From positions 87,866 through 151,865 of the forward strand of contig JAVSML010018908.1 in the NCBI GenBank assembly GCA_038503035.1: a stretch of 64,000 bases of DNA, written 5' to 3'. The stretch is from Crocodylus rhombifer. Lineage: Eukaryota; Chordata; Crocodylia; Crocodylidae. Both the position numbers and the translations under genes were made by a program. A model generated the notes under the pieces. The model was not told the origin of the DNA. It saw only the letters and a list, made by a program, of their open reading frames with translations, and did not search any database. Positions 48,560 through 59,564 of this stretch are shown here, piece after piece (within the stretch, counting starts at the first letter, position 1; every line of letters starts with the position of its first letter).

Positions 48560-49240
48560 AGGCAGGCGAAGCGGGGCACCGGTCACAGGCCACACGAGGG
48601 GCTGAGCACGGCGCAGGGACCAGTGCGGAGGAGGAGAAGGGACCCGCGCCGGCGGCACGGCGCCGAGGGGAGAAGTTTCCGCCCGGCCTGGAGACGCAAG
48701 GATCCCCCCGCCGCTCCCCGCTCACCTGGCCCAGGTTGCCGTAGCCGTAGGCGGCCGCCAGCCTCGCCGCCTCGCCCGGGCCGCCCGGCACCCGCACGGC
48801 CCAGTGGTTGGTGTAGACGGGCCGCGCCAGGCAGGCGGGCAGCGCCAGCAGCAGCAGCAGGGAGCGCGCGGCACTGGGGGGCATGGCGAGCGCGGCCCGG
48901 CTGAGGCAGCGCGGGGCAGCGCCGCCTTTTAAAGCGCGGGAGGCGGCGCCGCCCCGCCCCCTCGCGCTCGGCCCCGCCCCGCCCCGCCTGAGGTAGCTTA
49001 TGGCCCTGGCAGGGCTGGTCAGAGCCCAACGGCCGCCGTGAGGGGGCAGGGTCACCGACTCCGGCAGGGACGGTCCCCACAACCCCCGCACAAGGGCACA
49101 AGCTCTTGCACAGTTCACTGAGGAGGAGCCGGACAGACCCCTGGGGCTGGCGAAGGGCAAGGCCGGGCGGTAGCCTAGGGGGAGCGCGGGGTGAGGTGCC
49201 AGCAAGGCGGCCAGTGGGGGCTGTCTCTGCCTGCGCCAAG
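48560..49240 (-). promoter_or_regulatory. PCSK6: CpG-rich island and probable PCSK6 promoter
   Basis: The region around and upstream of exon 1 is very rich in C+G and in undepleted CpG, unlike the rest of the window. On the transcribed strand at least three GGGGCGGGGC-type GC boxes lie at about 48951-48990. A TATA-like CTTTAAAAGG lies at about 48925-48934, some 41 bases before the ATG. If that box is used at the usual spacing, the 5' UTR would be only about 15-20 nt. A dispersed CpG-island start is therefore equally plausible. The transcription start cannot be fixed from sequence alone. Confidence 0.7.
48726..48884 (-). CDS. PCSK6: PCSK6 (PACE4) coding exon 1: signal peptide and start of prodomain
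   Basis: This exon encodes residues 1-53 of a secreted furin-like serine endoprotease that activates TGF-beta family and other precursors in the secretory pathway. The start MPPSAARSLLLLLALPACLA is a short basic-hydrophobic signal peptide, probably cleaved near residue 20. It is followed by the prodomain opening VYTNHWAVRVPGG and YGYGNLGQ, which resembles PACE4 more than PC5 or furin. The ATG has a purine at -3 (GCCATGC), and human PACE4 also begins MPP. By recalled human numbering the N-terminus is about 46 residues shorter here. The exon ends in frame at GGCCAG followed by a GTGAGC donor (phase 0). It sits inside a CpG-rich island. The frame stays open upstream of the ATG, but that stretch shows no recognisable protein and is probably a GC effect. 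Confidence 0.93.
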
Positions 49241-50156
49241 GAGACACAGCCATTCCAACACAGACGGTGCTGTGCGAGAATCCCCACAAGTCATAAATGT
49301 CTCCGCTTGCATGCACAGCCCTTCCCCAAGGGTGTTCAAATGCTAATGTACACGCACGTCCCTCCATGATACTGGGCTCTGTCTGCAAGGCCGCCAGGAC
49401 GTGAATTTGCTCTCCGTTTCCTTATCTGGACTAGAGCTTACCGGCTGTTTTTTCAAGCTGTGGGGAAAAACATGGCGTGAAGCCTTTCCAAAGCATCCGC
49501 CGTTCAGATGTAGAAGCGTGTGCCTCTTCTTCATTTTCTAGGAGAAGAAACCACTGGAGGACATTTTGGATGCCCCAGTCATTCATCTGAATGGGAAATG
49601 GGTGTTTTCATCCCCATAGGCAAGTGTGAACTATTGCAGTGGTAATATCTGACTGGGGTAAGGGTGCTCAAAAGAAAAGTTGCAGCTTACCCCATGTTGG
49701 AAATGAGTAGAGAACTGTACCTGGTGACGATGGACACAGCAGATGCTCCATAAAATGGGGGTGTAAGACAAGATTCAAGGAGCAACACAGGCTGTGCTTC
49801 CCACAGATGGAGGGCAAGGAGAGTGCAGGAAGGACAGCGCGATACACCTGATCACGGAAGAAAGAGGGAGAAATAAACATCTCTCAACACCCAAAATGTA
49901 CACTGGATGTGCCACTGGGGAAACAAAACATGCACACCCAGTTAATAGGAAATCCACATGAGCTCAGCAATAAGTTTCAACAAGTGCAAATTTATGGGAA
50001 GCTACTTCACTACAAACACCAGGCTAAACCTATTGTAGCGCAACCCCACCAACCGTTTCTGCCGGGCCAGTCTGGTCCACTGGATTTTCTAGGCTGTAAT
50101 ATAAGCAGCGCATTAGCTGCAATTCAGTCTGATCCAAGTAAGAGACTGTGAGTCAA
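49240..50156. other. Upstream flank of PCSK6, no recognised feature
   Basis: CpG density drops quickly after about 49250. No exon, transposon end or RNA gene was recognised up to the poly-G/N gap. Confidence 0.6.
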
Positions 50157-50582
50157 GGGGGGGGGNNNNNNNNNNNNNNNNNNNNNNNNNNNNNNNNNNN
50201 NNNNNNNNNNNNNNNNNNNNNNNNNNNNNNNNNNNNNNNNNNNNNNNNNNNNNNNNNNNNNNNNNNNNNNNNNNNNNNNNNNNNNNNNNNNNNNNNNNNN
50301 NNNNNNNNNNNNNNNNNNNNNNNNNNNNNNNNNNNNNNNNNNNNNNNNNNNNNNNNNNNNNNNNNNNNNNNNNNNNNNNNNNNNNNNNNNNNNNNNNNNN
50401 NNNNNNNNNNNNNNNNNNNNNNNNNNNNNNNNNNNNNNNNNNNNNNNNNNNNNNNNNNNNNNNNNNNNNNNNNNNNNNNNNNNNNNNNNNNNNNNNNNNN
50501 NNNNNNNNNNNNNNNNNNNNNNNNNNNNNNNNNNNNNNNNNNNNNNNNNNNNNNNNNNNNNNNNNGGGGGGGGGGGGGGGGG
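50157..50582. other. 400-N assembly gap bordered by poly-G
   Basis: Nine G precede and seventeen G follow a block of exactly 400 N (50166-50565). The apparent open frames across it are artefacts. The gap probably reflects failure to sequence through a G-rich tract. Confidence 0.97.
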
Positions 50583-50689
50583 AAATAACAGCTGGCACTT
50601 AAATAATGAATCCTTACAGCTCCCCACGTGAAGAAGGGCATCCGCAAAGTAAAACCATGCTGGATGTAACATCGCTGTCGATAGCATTC

Positions 50690-50805
50690 TGGAGATGCGC
50701 AGAGATTAAGTGACCTGCCAAAGGCCTCAGAGGAATTCAGAGGCAGAACTAGACTTCAGATGTTGCTGGCTCCCGGGCTTGTGCTTAGTTCAAAGCTCAT
50801 GCTCA
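50690..50805 (+). mobile_element. MIR/CORE-like SINE relic
   Basis: GATTAAGTGACCTGCCAAAG, then CAGAGGCAGAACTAGACTTC and TGGCTCCCGGGCTTGTGCTT match the well-known amniote MIR-type 3' core order. Confidence 0.55.
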
Positions 50806-50828
50806 TTTCCCAGGTATTTTTACATGCT

Positions 50829-51465
50829 TCATGAAATATAGGGCCAGAAAGGACCTCTGCGACTGCCTAGTCTGACCTCTTACCCAAGAAAGACCATAGG
50901 GAAAAAAGAAAAGAAGAAAGCCCAGCTGACTTAACATTTTCCATTGTAAGTTTTGGTAAGTTTTATAGAAGTTGTCCCAAGTGGTGAAGTCTCTTCCCGG
51001 TTAAAAATGTGCACCTTGATTCTAGTCAAAATGCGTCAGGCTTCAGCTTCTGGATGGTGGATCTTGTTATACCTCCTTGTCTGCCAGATAGAAAAGTCTT
51101 GTCTTAAGAGATTTCTAGTTCCCATTAAAGAACATCTAGACTGTGATACAGTGTGATCAAGTCAGTCCTCTGCCTTCTGCGTGATAACCTGAACAGAGCG
51201 GGCTCCTTGGCTCTTTCACAACAAGTCAGGTTTTCTAATCTCTTCATCATTTTTGTGGCTCATCTCTGAACCTGCTCCAACTTTCTACCATCCTTCTTGA
51301 GCTGCAGACACCAGACTAGAAGCAGTCTTCCGGTAGTAATCATACTGGTGCCAAATACTGAGGAAATATAACCTCCCTCCTGCTATTCAAAACTCCCCTG
51401 CTTATACCCACAAGAATCACATCAGTTCTTGTGACGACTGTCTCACACTGGGAGCTCATGAAATA
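50829..51465 (-). mobile_element. Old CR1 LINE 3' fragment
   Basis: Reverse-strand CR1 order is visible: tail and 3' UTR (ATATAGGGCCAGAAAGGACC), ORF2 end, then CTGAACCTGCTCCAACTTTC and TTGAGCTGCAGACACCAGAC (RT C-terminal), to GACTGTCTCACACTGGGAGC. Frames are fully broken. Confidence 0.7.
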
Positions 51466-52190
51466 CGGCCAGCAGTCTGTTCCCCAGTGTCTGGCTGCGG
51501 CTAGGGCGCAGGCAGTCACACACACTACATATCACAAAGTAAGACAGAGAAGAGATTTACCACATGCAGCTTGCTCTGTGTTAACTGCCTTTGTGTCTGC
51601 TCTTACTCTGCACTAGATAAAAGCTAAATCAAAGCAGCTTAGGTTTCAAATGAAAGAGCACCAAGCTACTGCTGAACAGGCTGTAGTTGCAATATTTGGG
51701 TCTTCCCATTCACAACTGTTCTAGCCTCACTCAGTTCAGCCAACCTGGAGCTACCGACTTCATCTCATGCATTGCAACCAGCTGGTACAACCAGCATAAG
51801 TGCGTCTCAGGGTCACTGCTTAGTACGTTTTGCACAGGTATACCAAGCTAAAAGATTTTCCAGACAGATTTTTGGCCTAGCATACAGAAGGACAAAAGAG
51901 GGGGCATGTGTGCTTTTAAAGGGGAGTTGATCTCAGTGGGCAGGCTAAGGCCCTTTAACTTGGCCGTGCTAAAAAGAGGATGGGTGGCTTTATCAGATAA
52001 CAGCAGTCATCAGGGACAGCAGAAACCAAAGTCCACTGGAATAAATACTTCCATCTTAACAGCGTTACAGACCATTGGATTTTGCATCCTGCCTTAAGAA
52101 TAAGGAACAAAAGGGATACGTGTCCCTCCTCTAAAATTAAAATGAGTTAGTCCCCACATCTGTCGTTCCTTCGAGGACACTACCTTGTGA

Positions 52191-52358
52191 GTAATACATT
52201 CTCAGAGGGTCTCGCTTTGATGATGGATTGCAATAATACATCAGAGTGACCTGTTGCTCTGCTGATGTATTACACCAAGACATCATCAGAGTGCTGTTGT
52301 TTTATTGATGCCTGGGTAGAATACATTGTCTAAGCAGGACCCTCTGATGATGTATTAC
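52191..52358. mobile_element. MITE-like element made of alternating TACATCAKCAGAG motifs
   Basis: The 26-base left end GTAATACATTCTCAGAGGGT and the reverse complement of the right end, GTAATACATCATCAGAGGGT, match at about 22 of 26 bases. Inside are further copies of the same motif in both orientations (near 52233, 52262 and 52281). No coding capacity. No clear target duplication was seen. Confidence 0.6.
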
Positions 52359-54862
52359 ATAAGAAATGGTCCCTTGGTTCTGGGAGCAAACTGTAATAAT
52401 TACTGGTTGGGAGCAAGTTACCACAGCTGCCTAGGAGGGTGGAATATAAATTCCCAAATCAGCAGAACTAGCATGGACTGAAGGACTGGAAATTTGATAC
52501 AATAGTCAAAAGGTTTTAGGGGTGACACACCTGGTCCTGGAGAGGTACAGAGTGCCTGCAGCTCCCCCAGAAAGTCGATGCCCCTTAGGCTGAGCTACTA
52601 ACATAGATGTTCTAGTTTGCGTCTCCATTTCACATCAACCAGTGATCCTAAAAATTCTCCAAACACTGAGAAGTCACCAGCTGCTGATGCATTAGAACAG
52701 TAGTGCTCCATCTTTTTGGTACCCAATCCAAACTGAAGTCTGAGCCCACCTACCACAGCTGGATTCGTGGGGTTTGTGACAGTGCTTGGAAGTGCCATGA
52801 CCACAGATGCAGTCACAACCCCTCACTGGAGCATGCCCAAGCCTATGTTCCATGCATCAAGGCATGGATTGAAGCTTTTTGCCTGGCCTTCCTGTGTGCA
52901 GTGTGCTGGATTCAAACCCTTGTGTCAAATGCTGAAACCAGGGTTTAAGAAACAGGCCCCTCTGTCCTATGGACCTCTGTACTGTGCCACTGGAGACACA
53001 ACATGTTTGCTCCTCAAGATGCAGACAACAAAGTCACTGCTAGTCTCAGGACATACTTGCTTTAAACAGGAGAACCCATATCCCCTCTCAAAGGAATGGG
53101 GGAGAGACTACGTGAAGCATATCTGGCCCACAGCCACCTTGATTATTAAGGGATCTGGTTTCTGTGGACTGCACTCTGCTCTCCTTTACTCCAAAGTTAC
53201 ACCTTTGCTTCAGAGGGCATCACTAAGGGGTTTCCAGTAGCAAACTCAGAGTTGCAATAGGCTGTGTCATTATCTGTGAGCATTTGCCTGGATGCAAAAA
53301 AAAACCAGGCAAACATTCATTGTTGACTGAATCCTAAAATCAGATTCTGCTTTCCCCACACTGAGTTGTGTGGATTTGCAGAGATAATTAAGTAAAGAAC
53401 ACAATTTGGCCTTATTTATTCCCTAATCATCAAGTGTGTTCTTATTGGACTGATGCAGCCTCCAAGATGCAACAATTAAATGAGTATTTATCATGGTAGA
53501 CGCCTTTCTTCTTGATGGCTTCAAAGCTGCTGAGGGGCAGTGAAATGCAAAAAGCTCGATGAAAGTTGTGAGCTAGACTAAAAGCCATTTCAAATATACC
53601 ATCAAACAGGGCAGTAAGAAAAGCAGCAACATTCAAAAATAAAGAGTAAATATTGTTTAGCACAATCCAACAAAAGCACATTTGTCCACTAAATATGCTT
53701 AAAATGTCATCAGAACAACTCTATTTCTCAACACGCATGGCTGAGTTTAATATCTATAGGCCAGTTCAAAACACGTTTAATTATCTTAGCTTTGTTGGTA
53801 GAGAAAAGTTAGCAATGTTGGAATAAATACATACACTTACAAAAGTGCTCATTAGCAAACTAACAGTTTCCACAAATTCACTTTTTGTATCTCAGTGGAA
53901 AAGTTGAAGAATGAATTATGGCACAAACAAAGCAACTGAAGCTGACACTTATTTTTGTACAAGGAAGTCCGTTCTTTCCTTCCTATTCTATAAGTCAAAA
54001 GAACATTCCTACATTGGGACAACATTTAAACATGTGCTCAAATGTTGTCTGTAATCAAGACTATGAGCATTGAGCAACCATGTCAGATAAGCACAGTATG
54101 CCCACTTAGGCACAGGACCTAAGTGAATAGGTCTAATGTCTGGGCTGGGGGGCAAGTCTCAAACCACTCCAGTTGGAATTAGCATTCTGAAGCATGAGGA
54201 GAAGTCGGGACACTACATACAAAACAGGGGGCAATTGTTTTTCCTCCATAAACAATTTTCAACACTGTGCCACCTTTTTAAAAAGGTGCCAGCAAAGGAA
54301 ATTTAAGAGAAAGGGTTCTACACGTGGGTGGCTGAAAGAGGCTCATGGTTCTTGCATCAGAATTCAGATCATGTTTGCCGGGGGGTGCTAGAGCAGCCCT
54401 CCCTTCCCTTGTATAGTGCTGAGCTGAGGGGGGCGAGGGACCAGCAGGGAGTTACACAGCAGGGAAGAGCATTTATCAGCCCATCAAAACAAAACAAAAG
54501 CTCCTCTCATTAGTTCAAACACTTCTTAAACAGCTTTTTCCAAGGAAGGAACAAAGGGACATTACCAGCTACCTGTTGATTAGCTTCAAAGAGCCCCAAG
54601 TGGACACTGTCCTGTCTGCCTTACACAGACACCTTTCAGCATTAGCTAGCATACCACATGCTGGCTATGGTTGATGTAGGAGAGAGGAGGGAGGGATCCC
54701 TGCTTGAGCAGGAAGTGGTGAAGGCTATGTCTGCCAGAGCTCCAGAAAGAGAGTGGAGGGGTGGGGCCAGCCATGCTGAGGAGCAGAGAGTCCTGCCCAG
54801 GGCTGCAAAGCATCTGGGCTGCTGGGGGACTCTGGTTTAAGTTAAACCAGGAAGGGGTACGG
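52359..54862. other. Intergenic stretch, little recognised
   Basis: Near 52697, CAGTAGTGCTCCATCTTTTT with GGTACCCAATCC resembles a hAT terminus, but no partner end was found. 53.3-54.1 kb is AT-rich with no recognisable element. No exon seen. Confidence 0.5.
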
Positions 54863-55052
54863 GACAGACATTGCATAAACCAGTTTGACCCAAGTCAGTT
54901 AAGTCTGATACTACATTTAGCCAGGTTTATCTCAAACTGGCTTCAGCCATTTTCAAACTGGTTTATGTGCACTGAATTTCTGTTCTGTTACAGGTTTAAA
55001 CCAGTTTCTGATCACTTAAACCACTTTATGTGTAATGTCTGTTCCTGGCCCT
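54863..55052 (-). mobile_element. MITE-like element (copy 2, same family as 13759-14002)
   Basis: Read on the minus strand it begins GGAACAGACATTACACATAA and continues AGTGATCAGAAACTGGTTTA, TAACAGAA, TTCAG and AAAATGGCTGAAGCCAGT, the same order as copy 1. The opposite end, GGGACAGACATTGCATAAAC, forms the inverted partner. Many AAACCAGTTT-type half-palindromes lie inside. A CR1 tail lies about 25 bp to the right. Confidence 0.65.
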
Positions 55053-55076
55053 TGTGTTCCCATCAAGTGAGACCTT

Positions 55077-55136
55077 GGTCGGACTCGGTGATCTACTCAG
55101 GTCCCCTCCGACCCTACATCTATGAACCTATGAACC
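55077..55136 (+). mobile_element. CR1 LINE 3' tail fragment
   Basis: GGTCGGACTCGGTGATCTAC, CAGGTCCCCTCCGACCCTAC then CTATGAAC x2. Only the terminal 60 bases are present. Confidence 0.85.
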
Positions 55137-56090
55137 TTCAAAGTAGAAGACGCCAGAGAGGGGAGGATTGCTGCAGACTCAAAACACTGATGCTCCACCT
55201 CTTCCCAGCAGCTCACTCGCCTTTGCCATTGCAAAGCAAGGGAGAGGACCAAAGCAAGGCTTCCCCTTTAGCCTGTATTACAACGGCCTGTTCTGGATTT
55301 CAACATCAACGTGGCTCTGAAAGCATGAAAAGGGAGGGCCAGGGGGCAATGAAGCATTTAAAAACCAAAGAATGCATGGGGTGCTTGGTGTCTGCTTCCT
55401 TTCCCTGTATGATTCCCCCTTGCTGGCAGCCTGGATTCCCCTCCCTGTCCAGGAGAAAGCGAAAGGGAGCACGCACCCAACCCAACATACCTTTGCACAC
55501 AGAGTTCAAGAAGTTAAACAAATAAGAGCTGGCTTGTACACACTCAGCCTTGCCAGGGCTCCAGTCAGGCAAATGCAAACAGATCCGGAAGGGGAAAGGT
55601 GACCCCCTTGGATGTTTTATGCAAATATATGACATTGTGGAGGGGCTTGGGTGCCAAAAAGAGGAGCTTGAAAGAGTGGGTGGGATGACACTGGACAAAG
55701 TTCTCCGAAAACCAGCCTGGGTTGGAGCCCTTCTCAGCTTCATCAGTGCCAATGCAGGGGCTCTCTATGGGGTTAGGTCACAAGCAGATGGGGCTATTTT
55801 GGATATGGCTGTTGCGTGTATCTGTCACAGTGGGCATTTGTGGAAGAACCAGGCTCTGGTTCACCTTGGTGTGCTTACAGAAGAGCTCTGCAGGTCAGTG
55901 CTGCTACAGCACCAGGGTTTGACATGCAGAGAGCAAGGCCAGAGTGACCGCTGGGGTCACCTTCCCTGACCTCCCGTCTCACACTGATCACACAGCTTCC
56001 CTGAATGCCCTCTGGTTTGAGCCAGCACCTCTTCTCAAAACAAAACCCAGCCCATTTCAATTTAAAGACAGTCCATGAGGCAACTCATGG

Positions 56091-56153
56091 GGGGTCAGGC
56101 TAGATGATCTGATCAGGTCCCTCCTGACCTTAGCTACTATGATGATACTATGA
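56091..56153 (+). mobile_element. CR1 LINE 3' tail fragment
   Basis: GGTCAGGCTAGATGATCTGA, CAGGTCCCTCCTGACCTTAG then CTATGATGATACTATGA. Only the 3' end remains. Confidence 0.85.
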
Positions 56154-57244
56154 ACTCCCCCATTGCCTCCCTCTGGAGCATGTTCCTGTTCCTGGTCACC
56201 CTCACTGCTAAAACGTTTCACCTTCTTCCCGGGCCAAATGTACCTAGCTTCCCCTTTCAACCCCTGGCTCTTGTTATTTCTCCAAACTGAGAAGCCACTT
56301 ATATGAGCATCAATCCTGAGTATGTGAGGACACAGACTTCCACCTCCAGTTAAAGGTGCATTGAAAGTGAGGCCCCAAGGACCCAGAATCCAGGCACCCA
56401 CGTTTGAGAGGACCATCGGTGCTCCTCATTACAGCATGTGCATGACCCAGAAGCAAGGGAACCTGCAACACAGACCTGACCCAGGCCTGGAATCAGCACT
56501 GGCATCTCCACCAATACCCCATGAATACACAGCATAGCTACATCAGAACAGATTTTTCTCTCTCCTTCTGCTTATTCACCTCTTTCCTGCCTGGAAGTCA
56601 AATCCCAGGGACAACGGGTCTGTCTGGCCTCCAACCTCTATATTTCTATATGGCTTCCAGCAGCGCGCACTGAATGCTGCACTGAATTCTCTCCCCACTG
56701 CCGAGTCCCACCAAGCACGTCCTTATTAGCCACAAGCTCTGAGTTTCTTCATGCTCTCATTCCAACATGACTCAGTGCTCAGACAGCTAAGAAACCCCGA
56801 TGAGATGGAGGTAATTTGGGGGATCAAAATGAGGGATATCTTAGGAGCATGCCTCAGGGATCTCAAGGACTCAGAAGCTGAAGTGCATAGTGCGCAGGGA
56901 GTCTGAGGGGGAGTGAATTTAGCAATGCTGAAAGCAGAATACAGCATGCACAACAAATGAAAGCTGTGCACAAACAGGCAGCAACTCATGAAACAATGCT
57001 AATAATCCTTTATTCAGCCCGTTCCTACTTCACGCACAATGCAGCAAGGCAAGGGGAAAGGATGTTGTTCTGATCCCATTTTGACTCCTTCCATTCTGTA
57101 AGAACTGCAAATCCAAGACAAGATTTGCAAAACCCTCATTCATCCCTCCATTTCTTTTCTCCCTGTATTTGCGTAAGTGCCAGCTAGTACTCTTACTAAT
57201 ATTTATAGCTAATTTCTAATCATAATGGTACTTGCACATGTCAA

Positions 57245-57345
57245 GTATCTATGAATCTCCAAGCACTTTACAGAGAAAAGTATATAGAATTAATTATTTC
57301 ACAGATGACAAAATGGAGACAGGGAAGTTAAGGCTAAACACTTTC
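57245..57345 (+). mobile_element. MIR/L2-like relic
   Basis: CAAGCACTTTACAGAGAAAA, then CACAGATGACAAAATGGAGA and GGGAAGTTAAGGCTAA follow the order of the conserved MIR/L2-type block. Confidence 0.5.
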
Positions 57346-59564
57346 CAACTGGGTGCTAATAGAGGAGACATGAAACAGGAAAAGTATATTAAGAAGACTG
57401 GATTTTATGATTCCATAAAACAGGTCAGAACACTTTAAGACAGGTGCTACAGCTTTCCTATTTCTTACAGGCCCCAGCTGAGATGGGTTCATGGTACACA
57501 CATATACTCACACCCACTGATGCCCCAGAGACATGACCTAAAAGGACAGAGAGCAAACAAGTTCCCCAAGATGTCCCCACACATCTACAGCAGTTCCAGG
57601 AGTCATGCCCAAGCCTCCTCACCCAGCACCCCCAAGGCAGGATAGTGCTCCCTATTGCTACCAGTGCCCACAAGCTGGGAGGGGTGGGAGCCATCCATTC
57701 TTGATGCAGCCAGAAGTGAACAGACTATTTAACCCCCAGCTTTTGAATAGCCAGAGACCCCCCTCCTGAGGCTGTCACCAGTGGGTATAGCAAGGCCACT
57801 GTCAGGTCCAAGCACTGTCAGCATCGTCTAAGGAAGAACGACTAAGATGCAGACCCTTGACCCACCCTTGCCCATCTAAGAAAGGAGCCGACAGCTGCTT
57901 GCCAAGATGAATGGAGACCCAGGAGAAGCCCAGAGAGGAGCAATGGCCAGGGCTTGATGCAGTGAAGTAGCCACAGAATTTGCAGGTGTCAATGCAGCAG
58001 GGTTTACATGTTGGGAAGGGTGAAGGGGAGCCCTGAGTGAATGGACACCATCGATGGTGCTGCCCCCTCTGCATTCCCTTAACTTTGCTCCTGCAGGTGT
58101 TGGGGTCCTGCCATGTTTGGGCCATTGTGGGGGAGGCCCCCTCTGCATGTCCTGCTTGATCCAGAAATTTTGCAAAATGCTTGATTCTTCCTTTGAGTCA
58201 GCAGCTTCTGGGGAAGACAGAAGGTACACCAGTAGCATGAAGAGAAACGAGAGCGGTAGTAATTAGCCATGTTAGCACAGGGTGGGGAGGAAGGGGACTC
58301 CCACAGCTGCGAGACCAGACCAGTTCCCGAACAGCCTGAGGTTCAGCTCCCAGCTTTGCAGTGGACTCCATGACTGTGGGAAAAGATTGTCTTGTAATGC
58401 CAGAGCTGGCAAGCCTCAGTGATGTCCACAAATGGCACTGGAGCCCTTTTAGGAGTGCCACAGACAGTTGTTTGGTAGTACCTATTGAGCATCACTGTCT
58501 CAAAGAGACTCAGCACCAACAGCCCCCAGGTTTGTCCAGCCGGCACAGTAAGCCCTCAGGGTCTCCAGGTGGGACCCTAATACCCAAGGCATTTATGCTC
58601 TGTGACTGCTGTTGATAATGTTGGCCTCCCTCTCTGCGCCACAGCCTTTTTGGAAATCATCCCTCCCCGTCTTCCTGGGTTATGTAGAGATAAATCCATT
58701 ACTGCTCACATACCACAATGATGGGGACCATAAAAACATTTAGACTGAAGATTTCTGTTTCCACCAGGCCCTCAGGGAGCTGGAAGTATTTTCTAAATGG
58801 GGCAATTCTTCCTCTCTGAAAACAAGATTAAATCCTGATCATTGAAAAGGTGGTTTTCCCTATAGCAGGCCAAAAAATATTCCCAAAATGTTGTCAAAAT
58901 GCCCTGCTAGTAAAAATACTAGCAATAAGAAAAATCGTTTAAAAACCCACTATGGATTCCGGCCTGTAAAAATATCCAAAAGATGGATTTGGAAGTTTTG
59001 AAGTGACTTTCAGAGCTTTGACGCTCATCTGTTAAAGGTCACTCAAGGGACTGAATAGTCCAACACAGATGTTCTTGGAGAGGAAAAGATGGATATGTTT
59101 AAATAAAAATATATCAGCCTGTCTGGTCTGGAATTGCAGGTGGAGAACAGGAACTGAGCTGGCCATTAGTTTTCAATAGATCTGGTCTTTCTCATCATTA
59201 AAAAATCATGACAGTCAAGAAGGAAAAAACCCAAGGCTGCCTGGGTATCACACACAAAAAACCAGCCCAAGAGTGAATATTAACAGGACCACAGTGTGCT
59301 AGCTGCCCTTCGGGCTACAGCAATGGTCCAAATTGTCAGACCCAGAATACCAGACCCTGCTCACTGCTCACATGGCGGATGCAAATCCTCTCTTAACATA
59401 TGTAGCTAAGACCTGGCTTGAAAATCTCCTGCCACTGGCTCCCGTTCTGCCCTGGAAGGACAGGTGGCCTTTGCCGATTTATTATAGGTGACTCAGTGCC
59501 AGACACCATTCTTCCGCCCATTAAAGGATTAATTCCTTCAAGTTGAGACTTGTGTGCCCTGAGG

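Larger units (their letters stand above)
25230..48725 (-). other. PCSK6: PCSK6 intron 1
   Basis: This 23.5-kb first intron is the main repeat reservoir of the window. It holds a foldback element (29.1-29.57 kb), a GC-rich LTR-like block (29.7-30.95 kb), three hAT-like MITEs and nested CR1 copies (34.5-36.1 kb). Older CR1 pieces lie at 36.8-44.5 kb, and simple repeats and a 10-N gap are also present. The stretches 25.23-29.10, 31.0-32.75, 33.05-34.45, 42.5-44.28 and 44.5-46.05 kb show no clear element or exon. The first few hundred bases after exon 1 remain GC-rich. Confidence 0.75.
55137..59564. other. Intergenic stretch between CR1 fragments
   Basis: Apart from the small CR1 tail at 56.1 kb and the MIR-like relic at 57.3 kb, no transposon, exon or RNA gene was recognised. 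Long open frames near 55.3-55.9 kb lack any family feature. Confidence 0.5.

Noticed and set aside
48513..49388. 291-codon minus-strand frame extending upstream of the PCSK6 ATG
   Set aside because: GC-rich DNA rarely contains stops. Upstream residues show no similarity to any N-terminus known to me, and the MPP start plus signal peptide supports the internal ATG at 48884.
50113..50687. Frames of 146-187 codons
   Set aside because: They consist almost entirely of the 400-N gap.
52191..52358. CRISPR array
   Set aside because: Motif copies alternate in orientation, spacing is irregular and the genome is eukaryotic.
54834..55052. Tc1/mariner or PIF/Harbinger assignment for the MITE
   Set aside because: No TA or TAA duplication could be confirmed at either copy, so the superfamily is left open.
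54761..55525. 254-codon open frame on the plus strand
   Set aside because: It runs through the MITE at 54863-55052 and a CR1 tail and has no domain or family pattern, so it is a chance frame.
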